Shown piece after piece: positions 23,537 to 31,949 of a DNA stretch of 34,649 nt. The DNA lies in the NCBI GenBank assembly GCA_016287815.1, contig JAEEWW010000016.1, positions 1-34,649 on the forward strand, written 5' to 3'. This DNA comes from Treponema sp. (GTDB taxonomy: Bacteria > Spirochaetota > Spirochaetia > Treponematales > Treponemataceae). The translations under genes were made by a program, and so were the position numbers. Position 1 is the stretch's first letter, and every line of letters starts with the position of its first letter. The notes below the pieces were generated by a model. That model made no database searches. It saw nothing but the letters and a program-made list of their open reading frames with translations, and had not been told where the DNA came from.

Positions 23537-24625
23537 TCACGGAAGAGTACCTAAAACTTTGGTAATTTTTAAAATCTGGTTTTTATTTAACCGCGGATAC
23601 ATAGGAAACAATACACAACGCAGCATAAGAGATTTTGCAGTTTTACATTCAGAAGCAAGCTCTTCAGACCGCAAAGCAATTACACTGTCTTCAAATGCAG
23701 AAGCAACCTTTATTTCCTTACGCTCTGCATACTTTCTTGCATCCATACAATTACCGGAAAGAATTACAGGAAACCCCCATGCAGCAGAACCATCGTCCAC
23801 GGCACGGATAAAAGTTTTGTTTTTTCCGACCATTATTGAACGCTGATACATCGCAAAAATTTCCTTGCGGATTTCCTCGTTTCTGCGGAATTCCTTTAAC
23901 TGAACAAAACCTAAAGCACTGTTAATATCCGGCAGCAAATCCGTCTGTGGAATTTTATCTGCAACTTCTTTTAAAACAGTCCAGTCTCGGCGTTTACCGG
24001 CCATTAAAACAGCTCCGCCACCGGCTGTAATTATATCATGCTCTTCAAGCCCTAAAATTGCAAAAATTCCTAAAGAACCTGCCGTTCTAACCTGTTCAGC
24101 TGTGCCACCGTTTGCGTCAGATGGAGCAGAATCTTCTTCTGAAGAAGTTTCCGGTCTGTAAACGGCACCTGCGCTTTGCGAAATATCTTCTATAACAGGA
24201 ATGTTCAAAGCTAAAATTTCATCTAAATTCGGAAGGATTCCCATTGTTTCATGAAGAAGCAGGATTCTTCCTCCATTCTTTACACCTTCAGAAACAATGT
24301 TTGCATTTACAAGCCCTGTTGATTCTTCTACATCAAGAACTAAAGCCTTATAGCCCCATTCTTCAAGAGCTAACAGCTGCCATGAAGGTGCAAGGGCTGA
24401 AATCATAACTACTGTTTCTGAAGAAGCCCCCATCGCTTTTAATGCATAATGCAATGCAATAGACGGACTTCTAAGGGCAACTGCCCCGGCACATTGAAAA
24501 TTTTCTTTTACAGTCTGAATTAAGCGGGCATTCAGTTCACCAGGACCGATTTTTTCATCGACCATGCATGTTAAAACCGAATCCATTTCTCGTCTTCGGA
24601 TAGTTGAGCTGAAAGTCTGTATCAT
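23537..24625 (-). CDS. DegT/DnrJ/EryC1/StrS-family protein lacking the PLP lysine
   Basis: Fold type I aminotransferase of the sugar aminotransferase (AHBA synthase) family by layout. SPSIALHYALKAMG matches the GT-x-AL-x-x-AL segment, VIEDISQSAGAVY (144-156) the PLP-pyridine Asp/Gln motif, and IITAGGGAVL the region after the Schiff-base lysine. Where the family has K in S-x-K-x-(L/I)-T-T-G-E-GG, this protein has His196 (LGLEEHDIITAGGG). It is therefore probably not an aminotransferase. It could act without PLP transamination, as a binding or regulatory protein, or as a partner of an active paralogue. An acidic Ser/Glu/Asp-rich insert (about 158-180) precedes the lost lysine. An AGGT ribosome site lies about 7 nt before the ATG. 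First gene of the nadK-recN transcript. Confidence 0.82.
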   Translation of the reverse strand: MIQTFSSTIRRREMDSVLTCMVDEKIGPGELNARLIQTVKENFQCAGAVALRSPSIALHYALKAMGASSETVVMISALAPSWQLLALEEWGYKALVLDVEESTGLVNANIVSEGVKNGGRILLLHETMGILPNLDEILALNIPVIEDISQSAGAVYRPETSSEEDSAPSDANGGTAEQVRTAGSLGIFAILGLEEHDIITAGGGAVLMAGKRRDWTVLKEVADKIPQTDLLPDINSALGFVQLKEFRRNEEIRKEIFAMYQRSIMVGKNKTFIRAVDDGSAAWGFPVILSGNCMDARKYAERKEIKVASAFEDSVIALRSEELASECKTAKSLMLRCVLFPMYPRLNKNQILKITKVLGTLP

Positions 24626-24650
24626 TTTTTTACCTGATTGATTAGAAATT

Positions 24651-24672
24651 GCCTGAAAAAAATTTTTCAGGC
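24651..24672 (-). terminator. Perfect palindrome after cheW (possible terminator)
   Basis: GCCTGAAAAA and TTTTTCAGGC flank AA, a 10-bp perfect hairpin 19 bp past the cheW stop. The stem carries its own T-run on both strands, but only AATTTCT follows on the minus strand, so termination may be partial. It also lies 26 bp before the DegT-like start and could be a bound operator. Confidence 0.6.
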
Positions 24673-24690
24673 GTATAAGAATTTTATTTA

Positions 24691-25176
24691 TTATTGAAAG
24701 TCAATAATTTTCTGTAATTCTTTAGGATCGAACAGGCGGTTAACATCAAGCATAATTACATAGCCGCCTTCATCGCGTTTAATTACACCACGAATATATT
24801 CTGATCCAATTCCGGTAAGCATCTGTGGCGGAGGTTTAATCTCTGAAGATTCTACCATAACAACACGTGCAATACGGTCAATAATAATACCGATATTATT
24901 ACCGTCAATATTCAAAATAATGAATCCACCGTCAAATTCGTTTGAATCGCCTTCAGTCTTTTCTGGCTGCGCAAGGCGGAAACGCTTGTGAAGGTTAATA
25001 ATAGGAATTATCTGACGGCGCAAATTTAAAATTCCTTCAACATAATATGGAGCACTAGGAATAGCTCTAATATCCTGAATTCTTACAATTTCCTTGACGC
25101 CCATAATATCAACGCCATACACTTCTTCGCCAAGCTGAAAAGTAACTAACTGTATCTGTGTATCGTTATCAGCCAT
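24691..25176 (-). CDS. cheW: Chemotaxis coupling protein CheW
   Basis: Adaptor that links methyl-accepting receptors to the kinase CheA. The 161-residue protein is a single CheW domain: LVTFQLGEEVYGVDIMGVKE at the N-terminus, the receptor/CheA-binding turn IPSAPYYVEGILNLRRQIIPIINL, GIIIDRIARVVMVESSEIKP, and LLDVNRLF-type final strand. A short acidic insert (PEKTEGDSNEFDG) lies in the middle. The ribosome site GGAGG is 6 nt upstream of ATG. It has its own promoter and lies alone, away from cheA, so it is one of possibly several CheW paralogues or the main free CheW. Confidence 0.95.
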   Translation of the reverse strand: MADNDTQIQLVTFQLGEEVYGVDIMGVKEIVRIQDIRAIPSAPYYVEGILNLRRQIIPIINLHKRFRLAQPEKTEGDSNEFDGGFIILNIDGNNIGIIIDRIARVVMVESSEIKPPPQMLTGIGSEYIRGVIKRDEGGYVIMLDVNRLFDPKELQKIIDFQ

Positions 25177-25199
25177 AATTCCTCCAACTATTATAATAA

Positions 25200-25228
25200 A
25201 TGATACAACGGAACTTAATATTGTGCAA
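25200..25228 (-). promoter_or_regulatory. Promoter of cheW
   Basis: Minus strand: TTGCAC (25228-25223), 17-bp spacer, TATCAT (25205-25200), giving a leader of about 15-20 nt that contains the GGAGG site. A further TATAAT at about 25191-25196 lacks a matching -35. Confidence 0.55.
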
Positions 25229-25236
25229 GTTGTTCT

Positions 25237-25998
25237 CTAATCCACAGTAAACAAAGTTAATGCAAAAATTTTCCGGAAGCCGGCATGTTTCAATAGAGCT
25301 GCACACTTTTCAATCGTTGCTCCGGTTGTTATCACATCATCTAATATGATAACAGGTTCACAAAAAAAATCATTTTCAATTTCATTAAAATTGAATTTTG
25401 AGCTTAAACTGTAATCACCTTCTATTTTTTCAAGCCGCTGTATTCTGCTTCGCTTTTTCTGCTGTTCACCTGAATTTCTTTGAAGAAGCGGCAGAATGTG
25501 ATAGCCCCAGCGGTGACTTAAATACATACATAGTTCATCTATCTGATCCCAGCCTTTTTCCTTGATTTTACCGGGACGAGGCGGAACTGGAACAATGCAG
25601 ATATTTTTCAGGCAAAGCTGCTCTTTTATTTTTTTAATGGCCTCGTTTATCAAGGCGGCAAAAAAAGGCGATAAAACCCGCTGACCTTCAATTTTCCACT
25701 GGAACATGAGTTCTTTATTCCATAGACGATATGAAAAAAGCGGAAAAACTTTTTCCGTACTTGTAAGAAGCGGCTTTTCCCGGCAGAAAAGACAGGTTTC
25801 TTTTTCTGAAATCAATTCTTTGCCGCAAATCCTGCAATGTCTTACAGAGAAGTTTTCAGTAAATAAAGTTTTTACCTTTATTTCCATAAATGAACGGCAG
25901 GTTGAACACAAAGGCATAAGCGAAGTATGTTTTCCACAGCAGACACATTCATTGCCGGCACTAAGAAACGCACAAAACAGCTGAAAACAGTAATTCAA
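25237..25998 (-). CDS. ComF-family phosphoribosyltransferase-like protein
   Basis: ComFC-type protein: an N-terminal double zinc-ribbon followed by a PRTase fold. Cysteine pairs are visible at CVCCGKH...LCSTC and HCRICGKE...CLFC (about residues 18-75). VPVPPRPGKIKEKGWDQ and the PRPP-binding loop VIILDDVITTGAT lie further on. In naturally competent bacteria ComFC assists transformation; elsewhere its role is unclear. The conservative start is TTG at 25998, which lacks a ribosome site. The frame is open upstream to a CTG at 26055 that has AGGAGG 5 nt before it, so the protein may begin there (19 residues longer). cheW lies downstream but has its own promoter. Confidence 0.83.
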   Translation of the reverse strand: MNYCFQLFCAFLSAGNECVCCGKHTSLMPLCSTCRSFMEIKVKTLFTENFSVRHCRICGKELISEKETCLFCREKPLLTSTEKVFPLFSYRLWNKELMFQWKIEGQRVLSPFFAALINEAIKKIKEQLCLKNICIVPVPPRPGKIKEKGWDQIDELCMYLSHRWGYHILPLLQRNSGEQQKKRSRIQRLEKIEGDYSLSSKFNFNEIENDFFCEPVIILDDVITTGATIEKCAALLKHAGFRKIFALTLFTVD

Positions 25999-26124
25999 AA
26001 GCTCTGTAACTGCAAAGAAAAGTCTTGCAGGTTTTGAAACGGAATACTTTAACAGGACAGCCTCCTGCTATATTTATTGTTTCGTATTCAAAAAAACTGC
26101 AATTTCTATATAAAAAAATTAATT

Positions 26125-28923
26125 TTAACGGCCAGAAAGGATTTTTTTCCAGCGGCTGATTGTCTGTAATGCAGCTAAAGGAGTAATTTCATCCGGATTG
26201 CAGGAAAGTATTTCGTCAAGAACCATTTCTTCATCGCTGAACAGTCCGGGTGAGGAAAATGCAGCAGACTGAGAAGCCAATGCGTTGTTAATGCCCTCTG
26301 TTTCAGGCGCTTCTGAAACAGAAGAATTTCCTGAAGCGGCAATACCTGAATCTTCATTGCCGGAAACATCAGAAGCAAGAAGAGGTTTGTCAGAAGCCAA
26401 AGACTGAATATGAGAAAGTATCTGATTGGCGCGGTTTATTACAGAATCCGGCACACCTGCAAGACGCGCAACATGTATTCCATATGAATTTTCAGAAGCG
26501 CCTTCTTTTATCTTCCTTAAAAATACTACAGAGCCCTGCTGTTCGCGCACATCCATGCAAAGCATTTTTATTGAAGGATGTTCCATGCGCGTAAGTTCAT
26601 GGTAATGCGTTGCAAAAAGCGTTTTACATTTGAGGCTGTCCAAAAGATATTCAGAAACAGCCCAGGCAATAGCAAGTCCGTCTTCTGTGGAAGTTCCGCG
26701 GCCTACTTCGTCCATAATTACAAGTGATTTTTCGGTAGCAAAACGAAGAATGTGAGCCGTTTCGGTCATTTCTACAAGGAATGTAGATTCTCCGCGTGCA
26801 AGGTTATCACTTGCACCTACACGGCAGAAAATTCGGTCAATTATTCCGATATGGGCTTTTTTTGCAGGAACATAGGAACCGGTCTGTGCAAGAAGCGCAA
26901 TAAGTGCATTCTGGCGAAGGTAGGTACTTTTTCCGGCCATATTTGGACCTGTAATTAAGGCAAAAGACGGAAGATTTTCAGTTCCAGCTTCATATGACGT
27001 ATTCTGCGTATCAGATACTTGAACGTCATCCTGAATTGCAGCCTGATTATTCTGAATGCAGGGGTCCTTGATGCAAGCATTGTTGATGAAGGCTTTATTG
27101 GTGCGGGCGGCAAAAGCCAGATCATTAGGAACAAATTCCCCGGTTGGAAGATGCAGCGCAACAACAGGATGAATTCCTCCTTCTACTTCAAAAACGGAAG
27201 AATCATCTACATCAGGTTTTACCCAGCCGTGAAGAACTGCTGAATAGGCCAAAGCTGAAGTTACGTCAGTATACGCAATTGCGTCTGCAAGCTGCAGAAG
27301 ATAAGGAACGTCATTTTTAAGTTTATTTCTGATTTCTATAAAAAGGTCGCGCTCAAGTTCGTTGATTTTTACGGCAGCCTGAGTAAGTTCTTTTTCAAGC
27401 TTCTGAAGTTCTTCCGTAGTGTATCGCTCGGCATTCATTAAGGAACGGCGCATAATAAAATGTGCCGGAACAGAGCCAAGCTTGCCTTTTGTAACTTCGA
27501 TACAGTAACCTGAAGAATTTGTGTTTCTGATTTTTAGATTCTGAATACCAGTCCGATTTTTTTCTTCTTCCAGATAGTTTTCAAGAATCTGATTAAAATT
27601 GTCACGTACGTTTCTAAGATGATCAAGTTCTTCTGACCAGCCGGTTTTTATGATTCCACCTTCAGTTAAACTTGTAGCAGGATCATCATCTATTGCACTT
27701 CCGATTAAATCTATAATTTCCTGCGCGGTTTCACAAGGAATCTGAGCAAAATCTTTTTTTTCAATTTCTTCCTGTACTTTAAGCCATGACTGAAGGCTTG
27801 AACGAAGCGCCTGCAAATCTTTAGCGTGAGCACGCTCCATGGCGATGCGTCCTGCAAGGCGTTCTATATCTAAAACAGAAGAAAGTCCTTCCCGAACAGT
27901 TTTGCATAGATTTGAGTCCGTAAAAAACAGTTCAACATGATTCTGTCTGGCAACAATTTTTTTTGAATCCGTTAAAGGCGAAAGCAGCCATGACTTCATC
28001 ATGCGACCGCCCATAGCTGTCATCGTATGGTTAACGCATTCAAGCAGCGAATACTGGTAAGATCCATCACGCAGGTTAGAAACAATTTCCAGATTGCGCC
28101 GGGAAGAATCATCAATAATAAGATAATCACTGTCATGGTAAACACGAATAGAGCTTACATGCGGAACATTAGTATTTGTTGTTTTTTCAAGGTATTCAAG
28201 CAAAAAACCGGCCGGCGCAACTTCAGGCGATTCTTCAGTAAGGGCGAAGGACTGTAAATTAGCCGTTTTAAATTGAGCAGTAAGTTTTCTGTATGAAAGT
28301 TCTGAAGAAAAATGCCAGTCAGGATAATAAGATGTAGCAATTCCTGGAACAGAGGCCAGCGCCGTTTGAATTACCGCATTATTCTTTAAAGACAGCGGTA
28401 AAAGGATTTCTCTTGGATTTGCCCTGCCAAGTTCCTTTGGAAAATTTTCTGCTGACTGTGAAGCCGGCCATGAAGTAGCACTGAATTCAGAAGTTGTTAC
28501 ATCGATATAGGCAAAACCTGCCTTGCCGTGCGAAACAGAAAGGGCTGCAAGATAATTGTTTGAATAGCCGTTAAGATATTCGGATTCTACAGCCGTACCG
28601 GGAGTAATAATTTCTACAACCTTGCGCTCGGTTAAACCTTTGCCACGTGCAATTTCGCCAACCTGTTCGCAGATTACTATTTTTTTGCCAAGGCGCAGAA
28701 GACGTGCAATATAAATTTTTGCCGCATGGTACGGAATGCCGCACATCGGATTGTTTGCGCGATGCGTAAGTGTAAGGTTTAACAGCCTTGAAACTTCTAT
28801 GGCATCATCAAAAAACATTTCATAAAAGTCACCAAGGCGGAAAAACAGAACTTCTTCTTTATACTTTTCTTTTATTGAAAGATATTGCGCCATTAACGGC
28901 GTTATCTGAGCTGCATCAGCCAT
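26125..28923 (-). CDS. mutS: DNA mismatch repair protein MutS
   Basis: Mismatch-recognition ATPase of the MutS1 class. The N-terminus has GDFYEMF (Phe33 and Glu35, mismatch contact) and NPMCGIPYHA. The clamp and lever regions follow, then Walker A ITGPNMAGKSTYLRQ (about 656-670), Walker B LVIMDEVGRGTSTEDGLAI and ATHYHELT. The 932 aa are longer than the usual 850-880, mainly because of an Asn/Gln/Asp-rich insert of about 40 residues (610-652) just before Walker A and a Ser/Ala/Glu-rich linker before the C-terminal helix-turn-helix tail. No obvious strong ribosome site; it starts 5 nt after the skp stop, so coupling is likely. Confidence 0.96.
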   Translation of the reverse strand: MADAAQITPLMAQYLSIKEKYKEEVLFFRLGDFYEMFFDDAIEVSRLLNLTLTHRANNPMCGIPYHAAKIYIARLLRLGKKIVICEQVGEIARGKGLTERKVVEIITPGTAVESEYLNGYSNNYLAALSVSHGKAGFAYIDVTTSEFSATSWPASQSAENFPKELGRANPREILLPLSLKNNAVIQTALASVPGIATSYYPDWHFSSELSYRKLTAQFKTANLQSFALTEESPEVAPAGFLLEYLEKTTNTNVPHVSSIRVYHDSDYLIIDDSSRRNLEIVSNLRDGSYQYSLLECVNHTMTAMGGRMMKSWLLSPLTDSKKIVARQNHVELFFTDSNLCKTVREGLSSVLDIERLAGRIAMERAHAKDLQALRSSLQSWLKVQEEIEKKDFAQIPCETAQEIIDLIGSAIDDDPATSLTEGGIIKTGWSEELDHLRNVRDNFNQILENYLEEEKNRTGIQNLKIRNTNSSGYCIEVTKGKLGSVPAHFIMRRSLMNAERYTTEELQKLEKELTQAAVKINELERDLFIEIRNKLKNDVPYLLQLADAIAYTDVTSALAYSAVLHGWVKPDVDDSSVFEVEGGIHPVVALHLPTGEFVPNDLAFAARTNKAFINNACIKDPCIQNNQAAIQDDVQVSDTQNTSYEAGTENLPSFALITGPNMAGKSTYLRQNALIALLAQTGSYVPAKKAHIGIIDRIFCRVGASDNLARGESTFLVEMTETAHILRFATEKSLVIMDEVGRGTSTEDGLAIAWAVSEYLLDSLKCKTLFATHYHELTRMEHPSIKMLCMDVREQQGSVVFLRKIKEGASENSYGIHVARLAGVPDSVINRANQILSHIQSLASDKPLLASDVSGNEDSGIAASGNSSVSEAPETEGINNALASQSAAFSSPGLFSDEEMVLDEILSCNPDEITPLAALQTISRWKKILSGR

Positions 28924-28928
28924 GAGTA

Positions 28929-29456
28929 TTACATTCCAAGTTCACGAATGACCTGATCAGTAATATCTACAGAAGGAGAATACCACAAAACTCCATTTGC
29001 CTGCTGTAAACTTAAAATCATGCTGTAACCTTCAGATTCTGCAACACGGGAAAGAGTTGCATAAAGTTTCTGGTAAAAGGCATCTGAACGCACAAGTGAA
29101 TTTTTGATTGTTTCAAGTTCAATATTTTTGGCATTTGTATATTCAGTTAAAAAATCTGTTTTACGGGTAATTTCTGCTTCCAGTCGCATGGCAGCAGCTT
29201 CATTATCATCTTTTTCGTATTCTACTTTCTTCTGCTGAAGATCCTGGATTTCCTGAGTACGTTTGTTTATTTCTTCCTGAAACTGAGCTTTTTTTGATTC
29301 ATAGTTGCGTACAGGAGCAGAATTTCTAAAATAAGACTGATATACTCTGGCAGTATCAACAACGCCAAAACGCGTAATCTGTTCTGCAAAAGCAGCAGAA
29401 GAAACTGCAACAGCAAAAAAAACTGCAAAAAGCTTAGCAAGTCTATTTTTATTCAT
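28929..29456 (-). CDS. skp: Periplasmic chaperone Skp/OmpH
   Basis: Chaperone that carries unfolded outer-membrane proteins across the periplasm to BamA. The signal peptide is about residues 1-24 (ending SSAAFA). FGVVDTARVYQSYF matches the first strand of Skp, followed by a long helical arm (about 50-125) rich in Lys, Glu and Gln, and a return strand with MILSLQQANGVLWYSPSVDIT. At 175 aa the length is normal. It lies 27 nt after bamA on the same strand, with GGGAG upstream of ATG. Confidence 0.92.
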   Translation of the reverse strand: MNKNRLAKLFAVFFAVAVSSAAFAEQITRFGVVDTARVYQSYFRNSAPVRNYESKKAQFQEEINKRTQEIQDLQQKKVEYEKDDNEAAAMRLEAEITRKTDFLTEYTNAKNIELETIKNSLVRSDAFYQKLYATLSRVAESEGYSMILSLQQANGVLWYSPSVDITDQVIRELGM

Positions 29457-29483
29457 AAATACTCTCCCATAAAAAAATCAAGG

Positions 29484-31913
29484 CTAGCGGTTTATAATAT
29501 TAAATGACAGAACAAACTTCCATTTGTCGTCCCAATAGAAACCTCTTTCATCATCATGCCGGAATGTATTTGCAAACAGCAGGCGCAGAGGGAACTGCTG
29601 TATTGAAAAACGTATTCCAGGTCCTACACTAAAGTAGAAATCGTTTATATCAAGATTTGTAAACATTTCGTGCGGATTATCTTTTACAGCTGCAGCATCT
29701 GCAAAGCCGTCAAGTGCAAGGATTCCCTTAACTAAAGGCATACGAAGTTCAAGATAGCTTGTCCACAAAGCACGACCGCGTACTGAATTGTAAATAGAAG
29801 TCCAGCCACGTCCTGTAAACATACCGTCGATATACAACTGACTTGTACGGCCTACATGAGAATATGGTGACGGAACCTGCAAAGTTAAGCCGGAATATGC
29901 GGCAAGAACCATTTTCCAGTTCCACTTATCTGTAACAGGGATATCCCACAATGTAAAGTAAAGTTCTCCTTTGCTTGAAGTCTGTAAATAATATTCATCT
30001 TCCCAGTTTGTAAGACCGTACCATGTAAATCTCTGACTTAAGAACCAGCCTTTTGAAGGATCCCAGTTCATATCGCGGTCATCAAGAGAAACAGCCGTCC
30101 AGATAGCATTCTTAAGGCCCCATTTGTTTGCATAGCGGCTTATCGAAGTATCAAGAGGCATAAAAAGATCTTCGTCATAGATATTATTTACAAGCCTGTT
30201 AGTTAAACCACCGGAAACCGAAACAATTGCAAAATCAGGTGCCCAACGACGTCCTAAAGAAGTGCTTAAAGTAAATGCCCACTGTTCATATTTTAAATAA
30301 TAACTGTCGTCATCCAAACTTCCGTCAGGAAGAATAACTGAGCGCAGGCCGTTAAGGTTTGCATGAGAAACAGTTAAAGACTGATTAAATGAAATAGGTT
30401 TGTCAAACAGCCAGTTTTCTCCGTAACCTACGCTTACAGACTGTTCATTTGTAGAAAGAGTTGTACTTGCAGAAATAGACTTACCTGAACCACGGAAGTT
30501 CAAATCCTGCCATTTTAACATCAATGCAAACGGAAGATCGTCAGGGTCTGTAACACCAGAAAAAGTAAGGCCGAATTCGATAATCGTTGTAGACTGTTCT
30601 TCTACGGAAACAACAAGGTCAACAAGATTATCTTCTGAACCGGGAACTACATCCGGAACAACTCCGGAAAAATACTGAAGGTTGTAAAGGTTTCGTAAAC
30701 CGTTTGTAATTTTTGCCTTAGAAAAAACATCACCTGTTTCAAGCGGAATTTCACGAAGGATAACTTCATCCTTGGTTTTTGTATTGCCTTTTATAAGGAT
30801 GTTTTCAACGTGACTGCGTGGATTTTCAACAATTGAAAGAACTACAGTAACAACCCTTGTATCTGAATCCTGATTCATCATCGGGTCAAACTGGTTGGAT
30901 GTATATCCGTTTTCATAATAAAGGTCAGCTACACCCATTACACTTTCATTGAATTTTGTCTGATTAAAAATCTCACCTTTCTTTAATTTTACAAGAGGTT
31001 CAAGCTGTGAAGTAGGAAAAATCGTATTTCCTGTAAAAGAAAGACCTCCAAAAGTATACTGAGCTCCTTCCTGGAGGACAAAAGTTAGCGAAAGTTCATT
31101 CCGTTTTTTTTCTTCATTTACAGAAACCTGCCGGATAACGTCAACAACGCTTGCGTTTATATAACCGGCATCCTTGTAATATTTTACAAGCTGCTGCTTA
31201 TCGGTTTCCAGCTGAGATTCTTCAAAAGCACCTTTTTTGAAAACACCCTTTTTCTTAAGCTTTAAGCGGCTTGCAAGAGTTTTTGAAGTCATTACATGGT
31301 TACCGGAAAAATCAATTTCTGTAACGATTGTGTTAAAACCTTCTGAAATATGAAAGGTAACGATTATACCGTCTTCAGTTTCTTTTGTAGAAGAAGAAAC
31401 TTTTATATCAAGATAGCCTTTCTGAAGATATTTATCGCGGATTGCACGTTCATCAACAAGCATTTTGCTTTTTACAAAAATTTCGTTGGTTTTCAGGGAA
31501 ACAACATCACGCAATTCACCATTGCGGACTTTATTATTGCCGGAATAAATGATTTTTGAAACAACAGGCTTTTCCGTTACTTTGAATACAAGCTGAACGC
31601 CGCCAGATTTTCTTTTATCGTGCTGGGCAGAAGGTTCAATATCATCGAAAAAATCAACAGCATACAGACGGTCAAGAAGATTTCCGAAAAGCTCATCTGT
31701 ATAAGGACGGTTTACATATGATGAAGTAATACCGTCAAGTTCATTTTTCTTTATATTTTTTAAGCCCTTAAAAACAACAGAAGTAATGGGCTGATTCTGA
31801 TACCAGTTTTCATTCTCTTCCTGTTCCTGCTCCTGAGCCGGTAAAGCCGCAGCAAAAAAACAAATTAAAAAGCAAAGCAGAAACAAAATCCGCGGATGGC
31901 GTATTGAACGCAT
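29484..31913 (-). CDS. bamA: Outer membrane protein assembly factor BamA
   Basis: Core of the BAM complex that inserts beta-barrels in the outer membrane; the T. pallidum homologue is Tp92. A signal peptide (about 1-26, AAALPAQ) is followed by repeated POTRA modules (ITSVVFKGLKNIKKNELDGI, VSKIIYSGNNKVRNGEL, VTEIDFSGNHVMTSKTL, FGGLSFTGNTIFPTSQLEPL and VENILIKGNTKTKDEVILRE), five in all. A C-terminal barrel covers about residues 450-809. MFTGRGWTS appears to be the loop-6 R-G-aromatic motif. The last residues FNIINR lack the terminal aromatic residue common in barrel proteins. A GGGGA ribosome site lies before ATG. Confidence 0.95.
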   Translation of the reverse strand: MRSIRHPRILFLLCFLICFFAAALPAQEQEQEENENWYQNQPITSVVFKGLKNIKKNELDGITSSYVNRPYTDELFGNLLDRLYAVDFFDDIEPSAQHDKRKSGGVQLVFKVTEKPVVSKIIYSGNNKVRNGELRDVVSLKTNEIFVKSKMLVDERAIRDKYLQKGYLDIKVSSSTKETEDGIIVTFHISEGFNTIVTEIDFSGNHVMTSKTLASRLKLKKKGVFKKGAFEESQLETDKQQLVKYYKDAGYINASVVDVIRQVSVNEEKKRNELSLTFVLQEGAQYTFGGLSFTGNTIFPTSQLEPLVKLKKGEIFNQTKFNESVMGVADLYYENGYTSNQFDPMMNQDSDTRVVTVVLSIVENPRSHVENILIKGNTKTKDEVILREIPLETGDVFSKAKITNGLRNLYNLQYFSGVVPDVVPGSEDNLVDLVVSVEEQSTTIIEFGLTFSGVTDPDDLPFALMLKWQDLNFRGSGKSISASTTLSTNEQSVSVGYGENWLFDKPISFNQSLTVSHANLNGLRSVILPDGSLDDDSYYLKYEQWAFTLSTSLGRRWAPDFAIVSVSGGLTNRLVNNIYDEDLFMPLDTSISRYANKWGLKNAIWTAVSLDDRDMNWDPSKGWFLSQRFTWYGLTNWEDEYYLQTSSKGELYFTLWDIPVTDKWNWKMVLAAYSGLTLQVPSPYSHVGRTSQLYIDGMFTGRGWTSIYNSVRGRALWTSYLELRMPLVKGILALDGFADAAAVKDNPHEMFTNLDINDFYFSVGPGIRFSIQQFPLRLLFANTFRHDDERGFYWDDKWKFVLSFNIINR

Positions 31914-31949
31914 AAAAGTCCCCTTTTTATATTCTTATTTATTAAATGC

